64,000 nt of DNA from Sindora glabra (Eukaryota; Streptophyta; Magnoliopsida; Fabales; Fabaceae). The notes under the pieces are model-generated. The model saw nothing but the letters and a program-made list of their open reading frames with translations. It did no database searches and was not told the DNA's origin. A program made the translations under genes and the position numbers. Shown here one piece after another: positions 27,329 through 38,060 of this stretch. The DNA lies in NCBI GenBank assembly GCA_020226215.1, contig CM035231.1, positions 49,380,876-49,444,875 of the forward strand. The letters are read 5' to 3'. Numbering within the stretch: the first letter of the stretch is position 1; each line of letters opens with the position of its first letter.

Positions 27329-27396
<68 letters not shown>
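27329..27396. repeat. (AT)n microsatellite
   Basis: A continuous alternating AT tract of about 68 bp. Confidence 0.95.
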
Positions 27397-27398
<2 letters not shown>

Positions 27399-27853
27399 TA
27401 CTTACAATTTGACAAGTCATAATTTTAGGTTATGGTTCGATATTATAACATTAAATCCAAAATTATTGTTGCTAATAACTCTGCATCCAAATTTTTTCTA
27501 CAATTTATTTTGTAATGATTGTATTTATTCATAATTTTATTAATTATAATAGTGGAATTCTAATCGTGACTACAATGAAAATAAATTCTACTTCCGTAGT
27601 GCATATTTTTAGTGTTGATGCCTACAATTTCAAAATCAATAATTTTTTATGTCAAATCAAGAAATTAATAAAATTTTAGCATGCGTTACCTTTTACTATA
27701 TATATAGTTTAAGAATTGAAATTCTATCTTATTATTTTAAAGTAAGAAAAAGCTTTTTCCACGGTAGATCTAGACATCCATCTCCCACTATAACACATCT
27801 TTGGTTTGGGTTAACTACAGGTATCTAAAGAGTCTTGCAATAACATAAATTGT

Positions 27854-28153
27854 TTACTTACCATAATACCCCGATGACACTTCCTGTTTGTCCGGCATGT
27901 TGGAGAACAGTTTTACGAGGAGTGACGTCGTGAAACCTAAATAGATTTTTCCGGATTCTTTTAGATCTCGAATCCAACATATACATTGGCTTTTTCTGTG
28001 GCAAAGTACCAAATTTAGGAGCTTGGATTGCGGTGAAGCCAAAATGATCCAAGAATATACTAACCTTATGCTTATGACCTGGAAGGCCAAGCAGCTAGCT
28101 AGTTCTAGGAAGATTGAAATTTGGAAAGGAAAAAACAAAGAAAGAAGGCACAC
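27854..28153 (-). other. Unrecognised gene-like segment
   Basis: The minus strand has two overlapping open frames (99 and 64 codons) in a GC-richer patch. The longer one ends just after a perfect-looking splice donor context (TATG|GTAAGT at about 27863). It could be an exon relic, but I recognise no family, and the plus strand has no better alternative. The call is only that the patch differs in composition from the surrounding AT-rich DNA. Confidence 0.25.
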
Positions 28154-29573
28154 ATAAATGTCTTGTGCGGGGCCTGTTGATCGTATGGCTTACACATGTC
28201 GCGCCATTGTTCAATAAGTGTCGAAAAAGCAAAGGGATTTCTGGTTAGTTCTTTGAAAAGTTATGGTGGGCGCCTCTGAAGTCCTACGAAAATTTCTTGT
28301 TTGTTGGATTTGGGGGTTGTGATGAGGAGGTGGGCTTATGGACAGCGATAAAGTCCCAGCCTCATGGACAGTGTGATAAAGTCTCAACCCTACACGGACT
28401 GATACAGGATTCGAAGGTCGGCGAAAGACACTCTATTATCGGTTTCATTTACATTCGCCATTCGCCCATGGAAAATGCTATATATATATATATATATATA
28501 TACATATATATATCAAGAATTTAAATTATGATTATAATCGTAATCACGATATCATCATAATATGGATAAATGCAAGAAAATGTGAGTATAATGACTCAAA
28601 ATCATAAAAAATTATAGATGCAAGCATGCTTGTAATACGGTGGCAAACTATTTTTTAAATTTTAAGTATATATATAATTAATTAATTAAAATATAATAAA
28701 TAATATATTATTTATATTTATAATTAAAATATAATCATAATAATGAATTAAAATAAATTTCTTTTTAAAAAATTTCCTTTAAATTTGTTATATTTAATAT
28801 AAAGATAAAATATTTTTCTTATTTTAATGTTTTATAACTACCTTTTAAAAAAAATATTTTCAGATGGAAACAAATGAAGCCATAGTGAAAAATGACATAT
28901 AGGTTGGAAATTTGTGGCAGTAGTCCTAGGGTTTAAGGATTAAGACAACTTGGTGTCTCTTTAGGCAACTAGCTAAGGGTGGAATGATTTAAAAGGTTGC
29001 GGTTCTTACTCATTTTTGACGTGGCCATTGGTACTATTTCATTTGTTTTTTATGAAAATTATATTTTTATGATTATAGTTATAAAATTTTAAAATGTTAA
29101 AAAATAATTGATATATTTAATATTAGATATAAAAAATTTGATCAAAAATATTTTTTAAAACATTATTTTTTTATTTTCATAATTTTAAATATTAATTTTT
29201 TAATTATAAATTTTAAAAATACATAATACTCATATATATATATATATATATATGAAAATTTTCGATTAAAAATATCCTCAGAAAAAACAAACTATTCCAA
29301 GCGTGCAGTGGTGAATAGGGAGTCACAGGATGGGTGGTGCTAAGGGTTTGTTAAACAATCAGGTTAGATCAGAAGAGTGCTTGTATGTGATATAGCCGAA
29401 GGTTGAGTAGGTTAATGAACTGAGGCGATGGCCAACGAAAGTGATCCCTTGCCATTTGCCAAGATATCAAAGGAAGTAGTCAAAATTTTGATATTATATA
29501 TCAAGCAATAATCATGATTAAACTGAATATTTTATAATAAAGACGTACGTAATCTTTTAGGTAATGTTCAAGA
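28154..29573. other. Intergenic with (AT)n tracts
   Basis: Contains short alternating AT tracts at 28479-28513 and 29232-29253. The open frame at 28297-28524 (75 codons) starts in GC-richer sequence but runs into the AT tract and matches nothing I recognise. The rest is AT-rich with no gene. Confidence 0.5.
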
Positions 29574-29582
29574 AAGAAAATC

Positions 29583-29780
29583 GGTTAAAATACGAAAATA
29601 CCGTTATTTCAAAAACTATTTTTCACTTTACTGCGATTTCGAAACTATTTACCAAAATACGCATTGGCCGCTAAAGGCGCCTTTCAACATGGCGCCTTCG
29701 TAACTGCGAACTGCGCGCACCTGCGAGCAAAGGGCTGGGGAGGCGCCATTGGCGCCTCCCAGCCCCATTTTTTAAATTAA
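29583..29780 (+). repeat. Left terminal inverted repeat of the fold-back element
   Basis: Matches the reverse complement of the right end at 30590-30889. The outer 130 bp (through the ggcgcctttcaacatggcgcc-type block) align almost base for base, with a few mismatches. The GC-rich segment then runs through tggggaggcgccattgg to about 29770. Confidence 0.85.
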
Positions 29781-30587
29781 ATAAATTTTTTAAATTTATA
29801 TATTTATTTATATAATTTTTATTTTATTATTATTTATAATAAAATTATAATTTTTAAAATATAATTAATTATATTTTATGATATTATTTATATATATTAT
29901 AATTTAAAATTAAGATATAATTATATTAAAATTAAATTAATTATATTTTATAAAAAATATTTAGATTTATATTATAAATAGTGTAAATTAATAAAAATAT
30001 AAGGATAAATTTAAAAAAATTTGAAAAGATAGTAATTTATATATAAATTTAAATATTTGAAAATATTTTTTATATATATTTTCAAATTAATAAAAAATAT
30101 TTTCAAATTAATAAAAAATATTTTCAAATTAATAAAAAATATAAAAAATATTTTTTATATATATTTTTACGTATATATATTTTTACGTATATATAAAAAA
30201 TATTTTCAAATTAATAAAAATAAAAAATATTTTTACGTATATATAAAAAATATTTTTTATATATATTTTTAAATTAATAAAAAATATTTTCAAATATTTA
30301 GATTTATATATAAATTACTATCTTTTCAATTTTTTTTAAATTTATCCTTATATTTTTATTAATTTACAATTTATACTATTTATAATATAAATCTAAATAT
30401 TTTTTATAAAATATAATTAATTTTATTTTAATATAATTATATCTTAATTTTAAATTATAATATATATAAATAATATCATAAAATATAATTAATTATATTT
30501 TAAAAATCATAATTTTATTATAAATAATAATAAAATAAAAATTATATAAATAAATATATAAATTTAGAAAATTTATTTAATTTAAAA

Positions 30588-30889
30588 AATGGGGTTGGGA
30601 GGCGCCATTTCACTTGGCGCCTCCCAGCCCTTAATAAAGTTACTTTATATGGCTGGGGGAGGCGCCAAGTAAAATAACGCCTCCCCAACCCTTTCGAATT
30701 TCGCAGTTGTGCGCAATTCACAGCTGCGAAGGCGCCATGTTGAAAAGCGCCTTCTGCGAACTGCGCAGCTGCGAAGGCGCCATGTTGAAAGGCGCCTTCA
30801 GCAGCCAATGCGTATTTTGATAAATAGTTTCAAAACCGCAGTAAAGCGGAAAATAGTTTTTGAAATAACGGTATTTTGGTATTTTAACC
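30588..30889 (-). repeat. Right terminal inverted repeat of the fold-back element
   Basis: Inverted partner of 29583-29780, about 100 bp longer because the GGCGCC module is partly duplicated (two aacatggcgcc-type units at about 30733-30800 in reverse orientation, and an extra ggcgcc pair around 30600-30685). Confidence 0.85.
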
Positions 30890-31027
30890 AAGAAAATCCA
30901 TACCCCTTCTTTTTCTTTATAAAAAAAAGAAGATTCATAATCTGTCTCATGTCAGAAAGTATAAAATCAAGCGGATATAATTTGTTATTTGTGATGTTTA
31001 AATTTAAGTAATTTTCTTTTATCGGGG

Positions 31028-31028
<1 letters not shown>

Positions 31029-31059
<31 letters not shown>
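31029..31059. repeat. (TA)n microsatellite
   Basis: Alternating TA tract of about 31 bp, shortly downstream of the fold-back element. Confidence 0.95.
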
Positions 31060-31061
<2 letters not shown>

Positions 31062-31491
31062 AACAAGATTTTCTAAGATGTACGATTTTTTGAATACTTT
31101 TTTCATTCATGTTTATTAAAGTCTTATTGTAACTTTTTATATATAAAAAATATTCGTGTTACAAAATTTAATTATGGACATATCTTATACAAGTCTTATA
31201 TTAATTATTTATAAGAGTTGCTTAAAATTATAATTTAAAGTAAGTTAAAGAGAGAGTGGGGTAGTATATATTATGTGACATTGTTCTTTGATGAAGTTAA
31301 TTATTAGGTATGTTTTAGTAGTGAGGGATTTTAATTTTATATTGAAAATTGTAATTTTAACAATATGTTGAAGATAAATTGAAAATAATTATATAGGTAG
31401 CATTTAAATGTGAAAACATGTCGAAATCTTCTCAAGTTGGTTAATAATAAAAATAAAACCAATTTCAATATTGGTGACCTAAACCTTATAT

Positions 31492-33326
31492 ATACATGTT
31501 GGTGTATGTCCTAGGAGTTAATTATAAGATAATTATAATAATGCACAATATATTATATTTTATTTTATGCAATGCAATTATTATATTTTATTTTATTTTT
31601 GCACAATTTATAACTTAATGCAATAATTATCCTTGAAATAATTTATTATTCCTAAAATGTCTATAGTCAAGTATTATTGCGAAAGGAATAATAATAATAA
31701 TATAGTAAAATTATTATGTATATTGACTGATGATTATGAATCATAGATATGTGATATCAATTTAATATATTGGTACATTATTAGTGAATAGATGTACTGA
31801 ACTGACTAGTTGTGGTAATACTACATGAATTGTCATGTATCATTAGCTATTCTAATATAACTATAGTGTACATAGTCCTTTGATCTGGAGTCACTACAGT
31901 TTCCTATATGAGGAGTCATACACTTTGATGTGATTTTGTGTCACCTTTAATTCAGATGACATGTAAAGTATTAATTGATTTTGTCACGAATCATATAGAG
32001 AATACTATTCTTATGGCATATAGGGCATTGATTAGGTGGGCTAACTTGTTGTGTGAATACTACATGAATTATCATGTGTTATTAGCTATTCTTATGTAAT
32101 CATAGTGCATATAGTCTTTTAACCTGAAGTTACTACAGTTCCCTATATAAGGAGTCATACATAGTGATGCCATATTGTATCACATTTAACTAGGATGACA
32201 TATAGGGTGTTGATTGATTGTGTCACGAATTATGCAAAAAGATGTAAATAATGTAGATGAGATTTTATTCCTACTATATAGAAAAAGTAATATCCTCAAG
32301 CCGCTTGATTAAGTAAGACTAAAAAATGCATGGCCATGCTCAAATGAATTAATATATGATATTGATCATTTATTTTAGTTAATCTACTCGATATTAAGAA
32401 ATATTGATTGAATATTAATGAAGATGATATACTTTATGCCGTTATTTGATTTAGATATTGTTATAAAAGGAACTGCATTGCAAACTGTTATTCACACATT
32501 AGGTAGATGTCGAATCATAGATATTTTTACTATTTAGGTGGTAGTGATATATTATTAAATATCGCTCATTGTCTATAATCCATTAATGGGTTATTACTAA
32601 CATAGTAAGAACTTATACGATCACACAAAAGAAGTAAGAATGAGACAGTAATTAATTGAATTTTAGTTAGGCTAAAATCCTATTAATTAGGCTTGTTATT
32701 TCGTGCATATATATATTATTAACATAATAATATATATACACATAATATATAGTATATTACGTGATATTATTTGATATCCAAGTAATATTAAATAATTATG
32801 TCATTTGATATTAGATAATATTATTATCTAATAATATTTAGTTATTAATATTAAAATAATATTAGATAATTAATTGATAAGCTATATCTCTTCTCACTCT
32901 CATTATGATAAGGATAAGGTATTAGCAATTGAATAGGATTAAGATGAAGGCTATTCCTAGTGAGGTTAGGAAAGTGGTGTGCCTTTAGCTTTATAAAAGA
33001 CATGAAGGCGTCACTTCTTTAGAGAGAAAATTTTGTACTGCCACTAGAAAAACCCTAAAACCACACTAAAATCTTAACCTTGCGTGAAAGAAACGAATCT
33101 TAGCATATTCATGAAAGGTTGAAAGGTCGTCATTCATTTTGTGTGGATAATATAAAGGCACATTTGCTTAACTATGTTTGTGATTTGTGGACTGCATTCT
33201 AAGAGGTAATTCTTATAATATTAATCTATGTCCTTGTACATAAATTTTGAGAAGGTTATGCATATATAATTTTTAAAATCTGTCTTGTCATTGCGTTATA
33301 TGACATATATGAAACCCAATAATACA
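31492..33326 (+). mobile_element. Solo LTR, Ty1/copia type
   Basis: The LTR spans 31497-33321 (1825 bp). It begins TGTTGGTGTATGTCCTA, typical of plant copia elements, and ends CCCAATA, one change from the expected CCCAACA that would mirror the start. The 5-bp sequence ATACA lies directly outside both ends (31492-31496 and 33322-33326), as expected for an LTR-element insertion. No internal coding region or second LTR is present, so it most likely arose by recombination between the two LTRs of a full element. The interior contains a duplicated segment (see the separate entry). Confidence 0.75.
31795..32265. repeat. Two-copy ~240-bp tandem repeat inside the solo LTR
   Basis: Units at about 31795-32028 and 32029-32265 share the ordered blocks aatactacatgaatt, tcatgt, ttagctattct, tactacagtt, ggagtcata, tgtcacgaat. 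They differ at many positions, so the duplication is old. Repeated U3 segments of this sort are common in plant LTRs. Confidence 0.7.
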
Positions 33327-33588
33327 AACAACGTGAGTGTGACAAAATATCAAAACAATAGTGGAGATTGATTATACGTGCTAAGGTAATTTCAATTTAA
33401 TTACCATAAGTACCTTGACATGAATTTAATGGAATTACCGATAATTGATTGTTACAATAATAATAAATTGTATTTCAAGATATGATGGAATTAAATTTGA
33501 TTCTCAAAGGCTTCTTTATTAAAAGGGATTTATTGCTCCCATATCACATTAAAGTAGACTCATAACTAATAAAAAAATGGAGGATACC

Positions 33589-33645
<57 letters not shown>

Positions 33646-33666
33646 TAATTGTCGTCGTCGTCGTCG
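33589..33666. repeat. Compound (TAA)n-(GTC)n microsatellite
   Basis: About 18 TAA units (33589-33642) are followed, after a short ataatt spacer, by five GTC units (33651-33665). Compound tracts like this often vary between individuals. Confidence 0.95.
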
Positions 33667-34259
33667 AAGGTGAAGTACTAGACTAGTCTATTACATATAA
33701 TTTGTTGTATCATACCAGTATTTATATAAAGGTAAATCAATAATATTATTATACTCTTAATTGTATGTTAAATTATGGATCAAAATCAACTTATCTTTCT
33801 CAATTCAATTTAAAGCCTGAACACTTAACTTTTCGAAGTTTTAACATTATTGATAATGTTAATATATTTGTTAGACACAATGAAATTCTCATAATTTTAT
33901 CACTCTTTCACTATGCTCACCTTTTATATGACTTAAGTTACCAACTTACCACTTTTAACAACAACATAATTATTAATAATAATACAAAAAAGATAACCCA
34001 TGCAAACTTTTTTTTTTAATTTCCGACGTTTCTGGAATTTTTGCATGCGAAGACTAACTAGTTGCACAATTTTCAAATAAATAAATCTTTCTTTGGTGTC
34101 CTTCACATACATAAATCTGGACAAATCTACGACTACAGTACGTGAATTTATTTTTTCCTAAAAAGGCATGCCAAATTTTTCTACATGGATCCAGCCATTA
34201 TAATTAAGATCGTGTGGTTCTAAAAAGTGGTCACAAGTCTATTTTACATGATAGTTAAT

Positions 34260-34690
34260 AATTAATATATTAACTGATTATATAAGAAATATTTTATATA
34301 TTTAATTATTTAATTAATTAAAAATATAAAATGACATAAAATAATATATTAGTATAAATAGATATATAAATTAAATTAATTCATAGTTATTTGAAAATTA
34401 AATTATATTAACACAATCAAAATATTCAACATAAAAATATAATTACTTTAAATTTGATTAATTATATTTTATTACTTTACATGTTTATTTACTTACATAA
34501 ACTTATTTAATTATTATTTACAATAAAATTTATAATTATTTAAAATATATTTAATTATGTTTTATGATAATTAATATTTAGTTACATTTATATTATATAT
34601 ATTTATAGTTATATTCAATAATATTGAATTAATTATATTTATGATATCATATATTTATTCATTTACATATTTAATTATTATTTACTTATT
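34260..34690 (+). repeat. Dispersed AT-rich repeat, copy 2
   Basis: Same block order as 22800-23160 and 52140-52560, including aaatataaaatgacat, taaattaaattaattcat, aaattatattaaca, atattcaacat and aaaatataattac. Divergence is substantial, and no ends can be defined. Confidence 0.55.
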
Positions 34691-35947
34691 ACTTAAAACA
34701 ACAACATAATTCTTTAATAAGGGCATGTGTTGTAAATCAATAAAATGAAAAAGGATAAATATGGAAATAAATTTAAAAAAACTATCAATTGATAAATTAT
34801 AAGTTAGGGCATAAAATACCTCTAAAGAATAATTTATAATTAATTGACTAATTCAGTGAGGTATGACTATATTTGTTGTGCTAAATAGATCGAACCAATA
34901 TATCTCATTCATATATGGCGTCGGTTGTCAAATTTCAAAAATCTTCTAGGTAACAAAATGAGAAAAAACTTTTAGTCCTATATTAAAATTGAATACTCTG
35001 TACTGTTTCTATATAAATATTTATAAGTATAAACTCAATAATTTGATTTCCTTAGTTGATTCGTGCAAAAAATAGATAATTTTCTATTAGATTAAATTGC
35101 TGAGTTAAAAAAATAGTACTATTAACAATATTTATATAGAAGTAGTATTAGATTTTTATTACTAATATAACACTAGAAGATTTTTTGGAAAATGGAATTC
35201 AAAATTAAATTTTACAAATTTGATCCACTATTATTTAATGAAAATCATTAATTTGAAAATTTTAGAATTCATTTTTTATGCATATACCGTGGTTGATCAA
35301 AATTAGTGTAATGGGATAATTGTCCCCCAAAAGTGGCTTATGGTCCTGCTATTGCATGTTTAGAGACCCAGTAGATAATAAATAGTTAATTTCTAAAGTT
35401 TAGGTTTTGAATATATTATGACATCATTGGAAGGAAATTTCACATGGAAAGAACAATATTTCACTAAAGAGTATATACATGGTAATTTACTCTTGGTAAC
35501 TTGAAATTAAACCTGATTATATTCAAAAAATTTATTTAAATAGTAAGCCTATTTAGGTCATTATTATTATTATTACAAAATTGGATCATTTTTAGACACA
35601 AATTAAATATTTAAGGTGATAAAACTTTTAACTCACTCTACAAGTAAAGGCGATAATTAAATTCACTATATATGTAATCAAAATAAAAAATATATAAAAT
35701 AATTTAATCATTCTCAAATTCATATTTCAACCAAAAGTACATCCTAATATTTCTCTAATCAGTGCCTTATTTTTCATGTATATATACGGTTCACTCTCAA
35801 CACCTTAGATGACCTCTTCCATGAATTTTCTTTGCCAATGCAAGGATTTATCATATGCCAAGAAGAACTAGCTTAACAAGTAATTAAAATGCTAATCTAA
35901 TTAACTAATTTGAATATAGAATAACTTAAAACAAAAAATTATTACAA

Positions 35948-35948
35948 T

Positions 35949-35980
<32 letters not shown>
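35948..35980. repeat. (CA)n(TA)n microsatellite
   Basis: A few CA units followed by about 12 TA units. Confidence 0.9.
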
Positions 35981-37059
35981 GAGATTGCTAACCTCCACAC
36001 ATGGATAAAGAAAGAATGAGTAAAGTTGATTTAAATATATCAAATTAATATTTTTCTATTGAAATTATTTAAATATTCTTTATTATCATTAAATTAATAG
36101 TGTAATTTTTTTGCACAAATAAAAAAGTAGATATTGCTAATATCTACATATTAATGTAATGGTTAGCAATCTTTTATATATATATATTACACCAAATCTA
36201 GAATAAATGCCTTACACTAAATTTGGGTTATTAATTACAGTTAAATTTAAAAAGTAAGATGATATTCATTTTAGTTGATTTTACACCACATGTAACTTGT
36301 TTTTCCATTCAATTAATACATCAAATGAAAATATTCATATGATTAATAAATTTAAAGTCTATTTTAGTTAAAAAAAAGATTAAATTAGAAGTCAGTGACT
36401 TTTTTTAATTATTTGCATGAAAGCTTTTGTGAAGTATATATCAAAGAATTCTAATTATCAATAATTATTCAAATCAAAATCTTCTCAAAATTATATAATG
36501 GTGTGAGTTCTTAGTAAATTCTACTAGTTATTAAAATTAAAAATTTAATTCTACGTGTTATTCCTTTTTTTCTTGGTTACAACTTTTTTTCTTGTTCTAT
36601 TTTTTCATATCATTTCATAGTAAGATAACCAACTTTAATAATCCATATTTATTTTCAAGCCCTATTTTTTACTTTGAAAATTGACAAATCAAAAGACTAT
36701 TAACTTTATTAATATTTTATTTAATGAATTTTATATTTGTGATATAAAAATGTGAAGATTTCTTTTAATTTAGAATATGAAATAGTGTATTATTGAAAGA
36801 AAATTTTAGAAATATATTTATAATATAAAATTAAAGATTAAAATTAAAATGTATAAAAGAAATTGTATTAATATATGATCCACAAAATGGCAAAAAAATT
36901 ATTTCCAATTTAATCATTTTTTTAAAATAGGCTTTAAATAAATTAATAATATTAGTTTTTCATTTGATGTATTAATTAAGCAGGAGATCAAGTCACATAT
37001 GGTGTGAAAATTATCAAAATTGAATCTCATCCCAACACTTAAATTTTATTGTGATTAAT

Positions 37060-37088
37060 GAGAGAGAGAGACAGACAGACAGACAGAC
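37060..37088. promoter_or_regulatory. (GA)n-(CAGA)n tract upstream of the zinc-finger gene
   Basis: A purine-rich tract, gagagagagagacagacagacagacagac, lies about 270-295 bp upstream of the start codon. GA repeats in plant 5' regions are known binding sites for BBR/BPC (GAGA-binding) factors; whether this one acts that way is inference. Confidence 0.4.
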
Positions 37089-37250
37089 GGTGTAAGTCAT
37101 GTCAACAGATCCCTTCTTGTGTGTGTGTTTTAATAAAATTATGTGACACGAACTAATTGCCTAGCTGCCCCTAATTATTAACGTGTCATGTCCTTCCACT
37201 CGTGAAGCTAGCTACCTGTTCTTCATGTAACTATCTGTTCTCCATATGAC

Positions 37251-37260
37251 TATTTATATT
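37251..37260 (+). promoter_or_regulatory. Possible TATA element of the zinc-finger gene
   Basis: The string tatttatatt sits about 100 bp upstream of the ATG, which would leave a 5' leader of some 70 bp. The surrounding AT-richness makes any single TATA-like match weak evidence. Confidence 0.3.
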
Positions 37261-37355
37261 ATGTGATTTTGCACGAAGTCAGCATTTTACAGCCATCCAA
37301 ATCAAACTGCATTCCCATTACCATTATCACATTACAAAACTAGCTGGGAGAGAAC

Positions 37356-38060
37356 ATGAGTGAATCTTCAGAAAACCCTAATCAGCTTCTCCATCAATCC
37401 AATAGCAAACCAGCTTCCTCCAGCTCATCGTTGAAGCTATTCGGCTTCCCACTAACAGCAGCCACTTCTGACGACACGCCGCCGCCGTATCAGGCCATAA
37501 CATGCGAAAGTGACAGCAAGAGATTCAAATGCCACTTCTGCCATCGCCAATTCGCCAATTCTCAAGCACTTGGTGGGCATCAAAATGCCCACAAGAGAGA
37601 GCGTCAGCAAGCCACCCTAGTCCATTTCCAGAACCTCCGTCATCATCAATGGTTCGGAGCAGCACCCAATAATTCCTCCGGGATCATGGCTGCACATGGA
37701 GCAATAGGATCATCAAGCCCGTTCCCCTCCGTACACAAAGGCGGGTCGCGAAATGGCGGTTCGGATTGGATCCGGAATAGTGGATGGGCGCCACCATCTT
37801 TGTCGTCCATGACAGCAGAGGAGCTAGTTTTATACCCTAATAACACTAATATTGATGGGTTTTGTTGCTTTGACGTTGAAGAGCCACCACATCAACATCG
37901 GCTTTTTCCAGTTGTGAGAGCAGCTGCCATAGATCCTAAAATGGAGCAAATGATCATTGGACAAGCACACAGGTGCGATGATGATGTCGATCTTAGCTTG
38001 AGTCTTGCTAGCCATGGCGTACCTACCAGCAAGGACGACAAACACTTGGGCTGGAGCTGA
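37356..38060 (+). CDS. C2H2 zinc-finger transcription factor, ZFP5/ZFP6/ZFP8/GIS class
   Basis: Encodes 234 residues without introns, as is usual for plant single-finger C2H2 genes. A serine-rich N terminus leads to the LKLFGFPL motif (residues 26-33), which marks the ZFP5/ZFP6/ZFP8/GIS group. One C2H2 finger follows (C59, C62, H75, H79) with the plant-specific QALGGH core (70-75) that contacts DNA. The C terminus carries an EAR-type repression motif, DLSLSLA (212-218), the kind that recruits TOPLESS co-repressors. The length fits the family (roughly 190-260 residues). In Arabidopsis these nuclear proteins act in trichome and root-hair formation downstream of gibberellin and cytokinin; the exact role here is inferred from the family. 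The start codon is the first ATG of the open frame and is preceded by agaac. It is intact and distinctly less AT-rich than its surroundings. Subtype (ZFP5, ZFP6, ZFP8 or GIS) cannot be settled by eye. Confidence 0.93.
   Translation: MSESSENPNQLLHQSNSKPASSSSSLKLFGFPLTAATSDDTPPPYQAITCESDSKRFKCHFCHRQFANSQALGGHQNAHKRERQQATLVHFQNLRHHQWFGAAPNNSSGIMAAHGAIGSSSPFPSVHKGGSRNGGSDWIRNSGWAPPSLSSMTAEELVLYPNNTNIDGFCCFDVEEPPHQHRLFPVVRAAAIDPKMEQMIIGQAHRCDDDVDLSLSLASHGVPTSKDDKHLGWS

Larger units (their letters stand above)
29574..30898. mobile_element. Fold-back Mutator-like element with 9-bp target duplication
   Basis: The element proper is 29583-30889 (1307 bp). It begins GGTTAAAATAC and ends GTATTTTAACC, and is flanked on both sides by an identical 9-bp sequence, AAGAAAATC (29574-29582 and 30890-30898). 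A 9-bp duplication is the hallmark of Mutator-superfamily insertion. The two halves are inverted copies of each other for most of their length: an outer AT-rich arm, a GC-rich block dense in GGCGCC, then a long AT-rich stretch that is itself mirrored around roughly 30.2 kb. The right GC-rich block is longer because it carries an extra GGCGCC...AACATGGCGCC module and a further inverted ggcgcc pair. Open frames inside are by-products of the palindrome. No transposase is present, so it is non-autonomous. The freshness of the duplication suggests a fairly recent insertion. Confidence 0.85.
33327..37050. other. Intergenic, upstream of the zinc-finger gene
   Basis: I see no gene. Contents are a compound microsatellite at 33589-33666, copy 2 of the dispersed AT-rich repeat (34260-34690), a CA/TA tract at 35948-35980 and otherwise plain AT-rich DNA. 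The open frames at 33765-34019 and 33933-34124 overlap on opposite strands and look like chance. Confidence 0.55.

Noticed and set aside
30057..31106. Open frames of 71-102 codons inside and beside the fold-back element
   Set aside because: They arise from the palindromic GC-rich modules and AT runs, such as repeated lysine/isoleucine/phenylalanine and AAFQHGAF-type text, and appear on both strands.
33651..33665. GTC repeat as part of a coding or CRISPR-like array
   Set aside because: It is a simple trinucleotide microsatellite joined to a TAA tract, with no spacers and no open frame.
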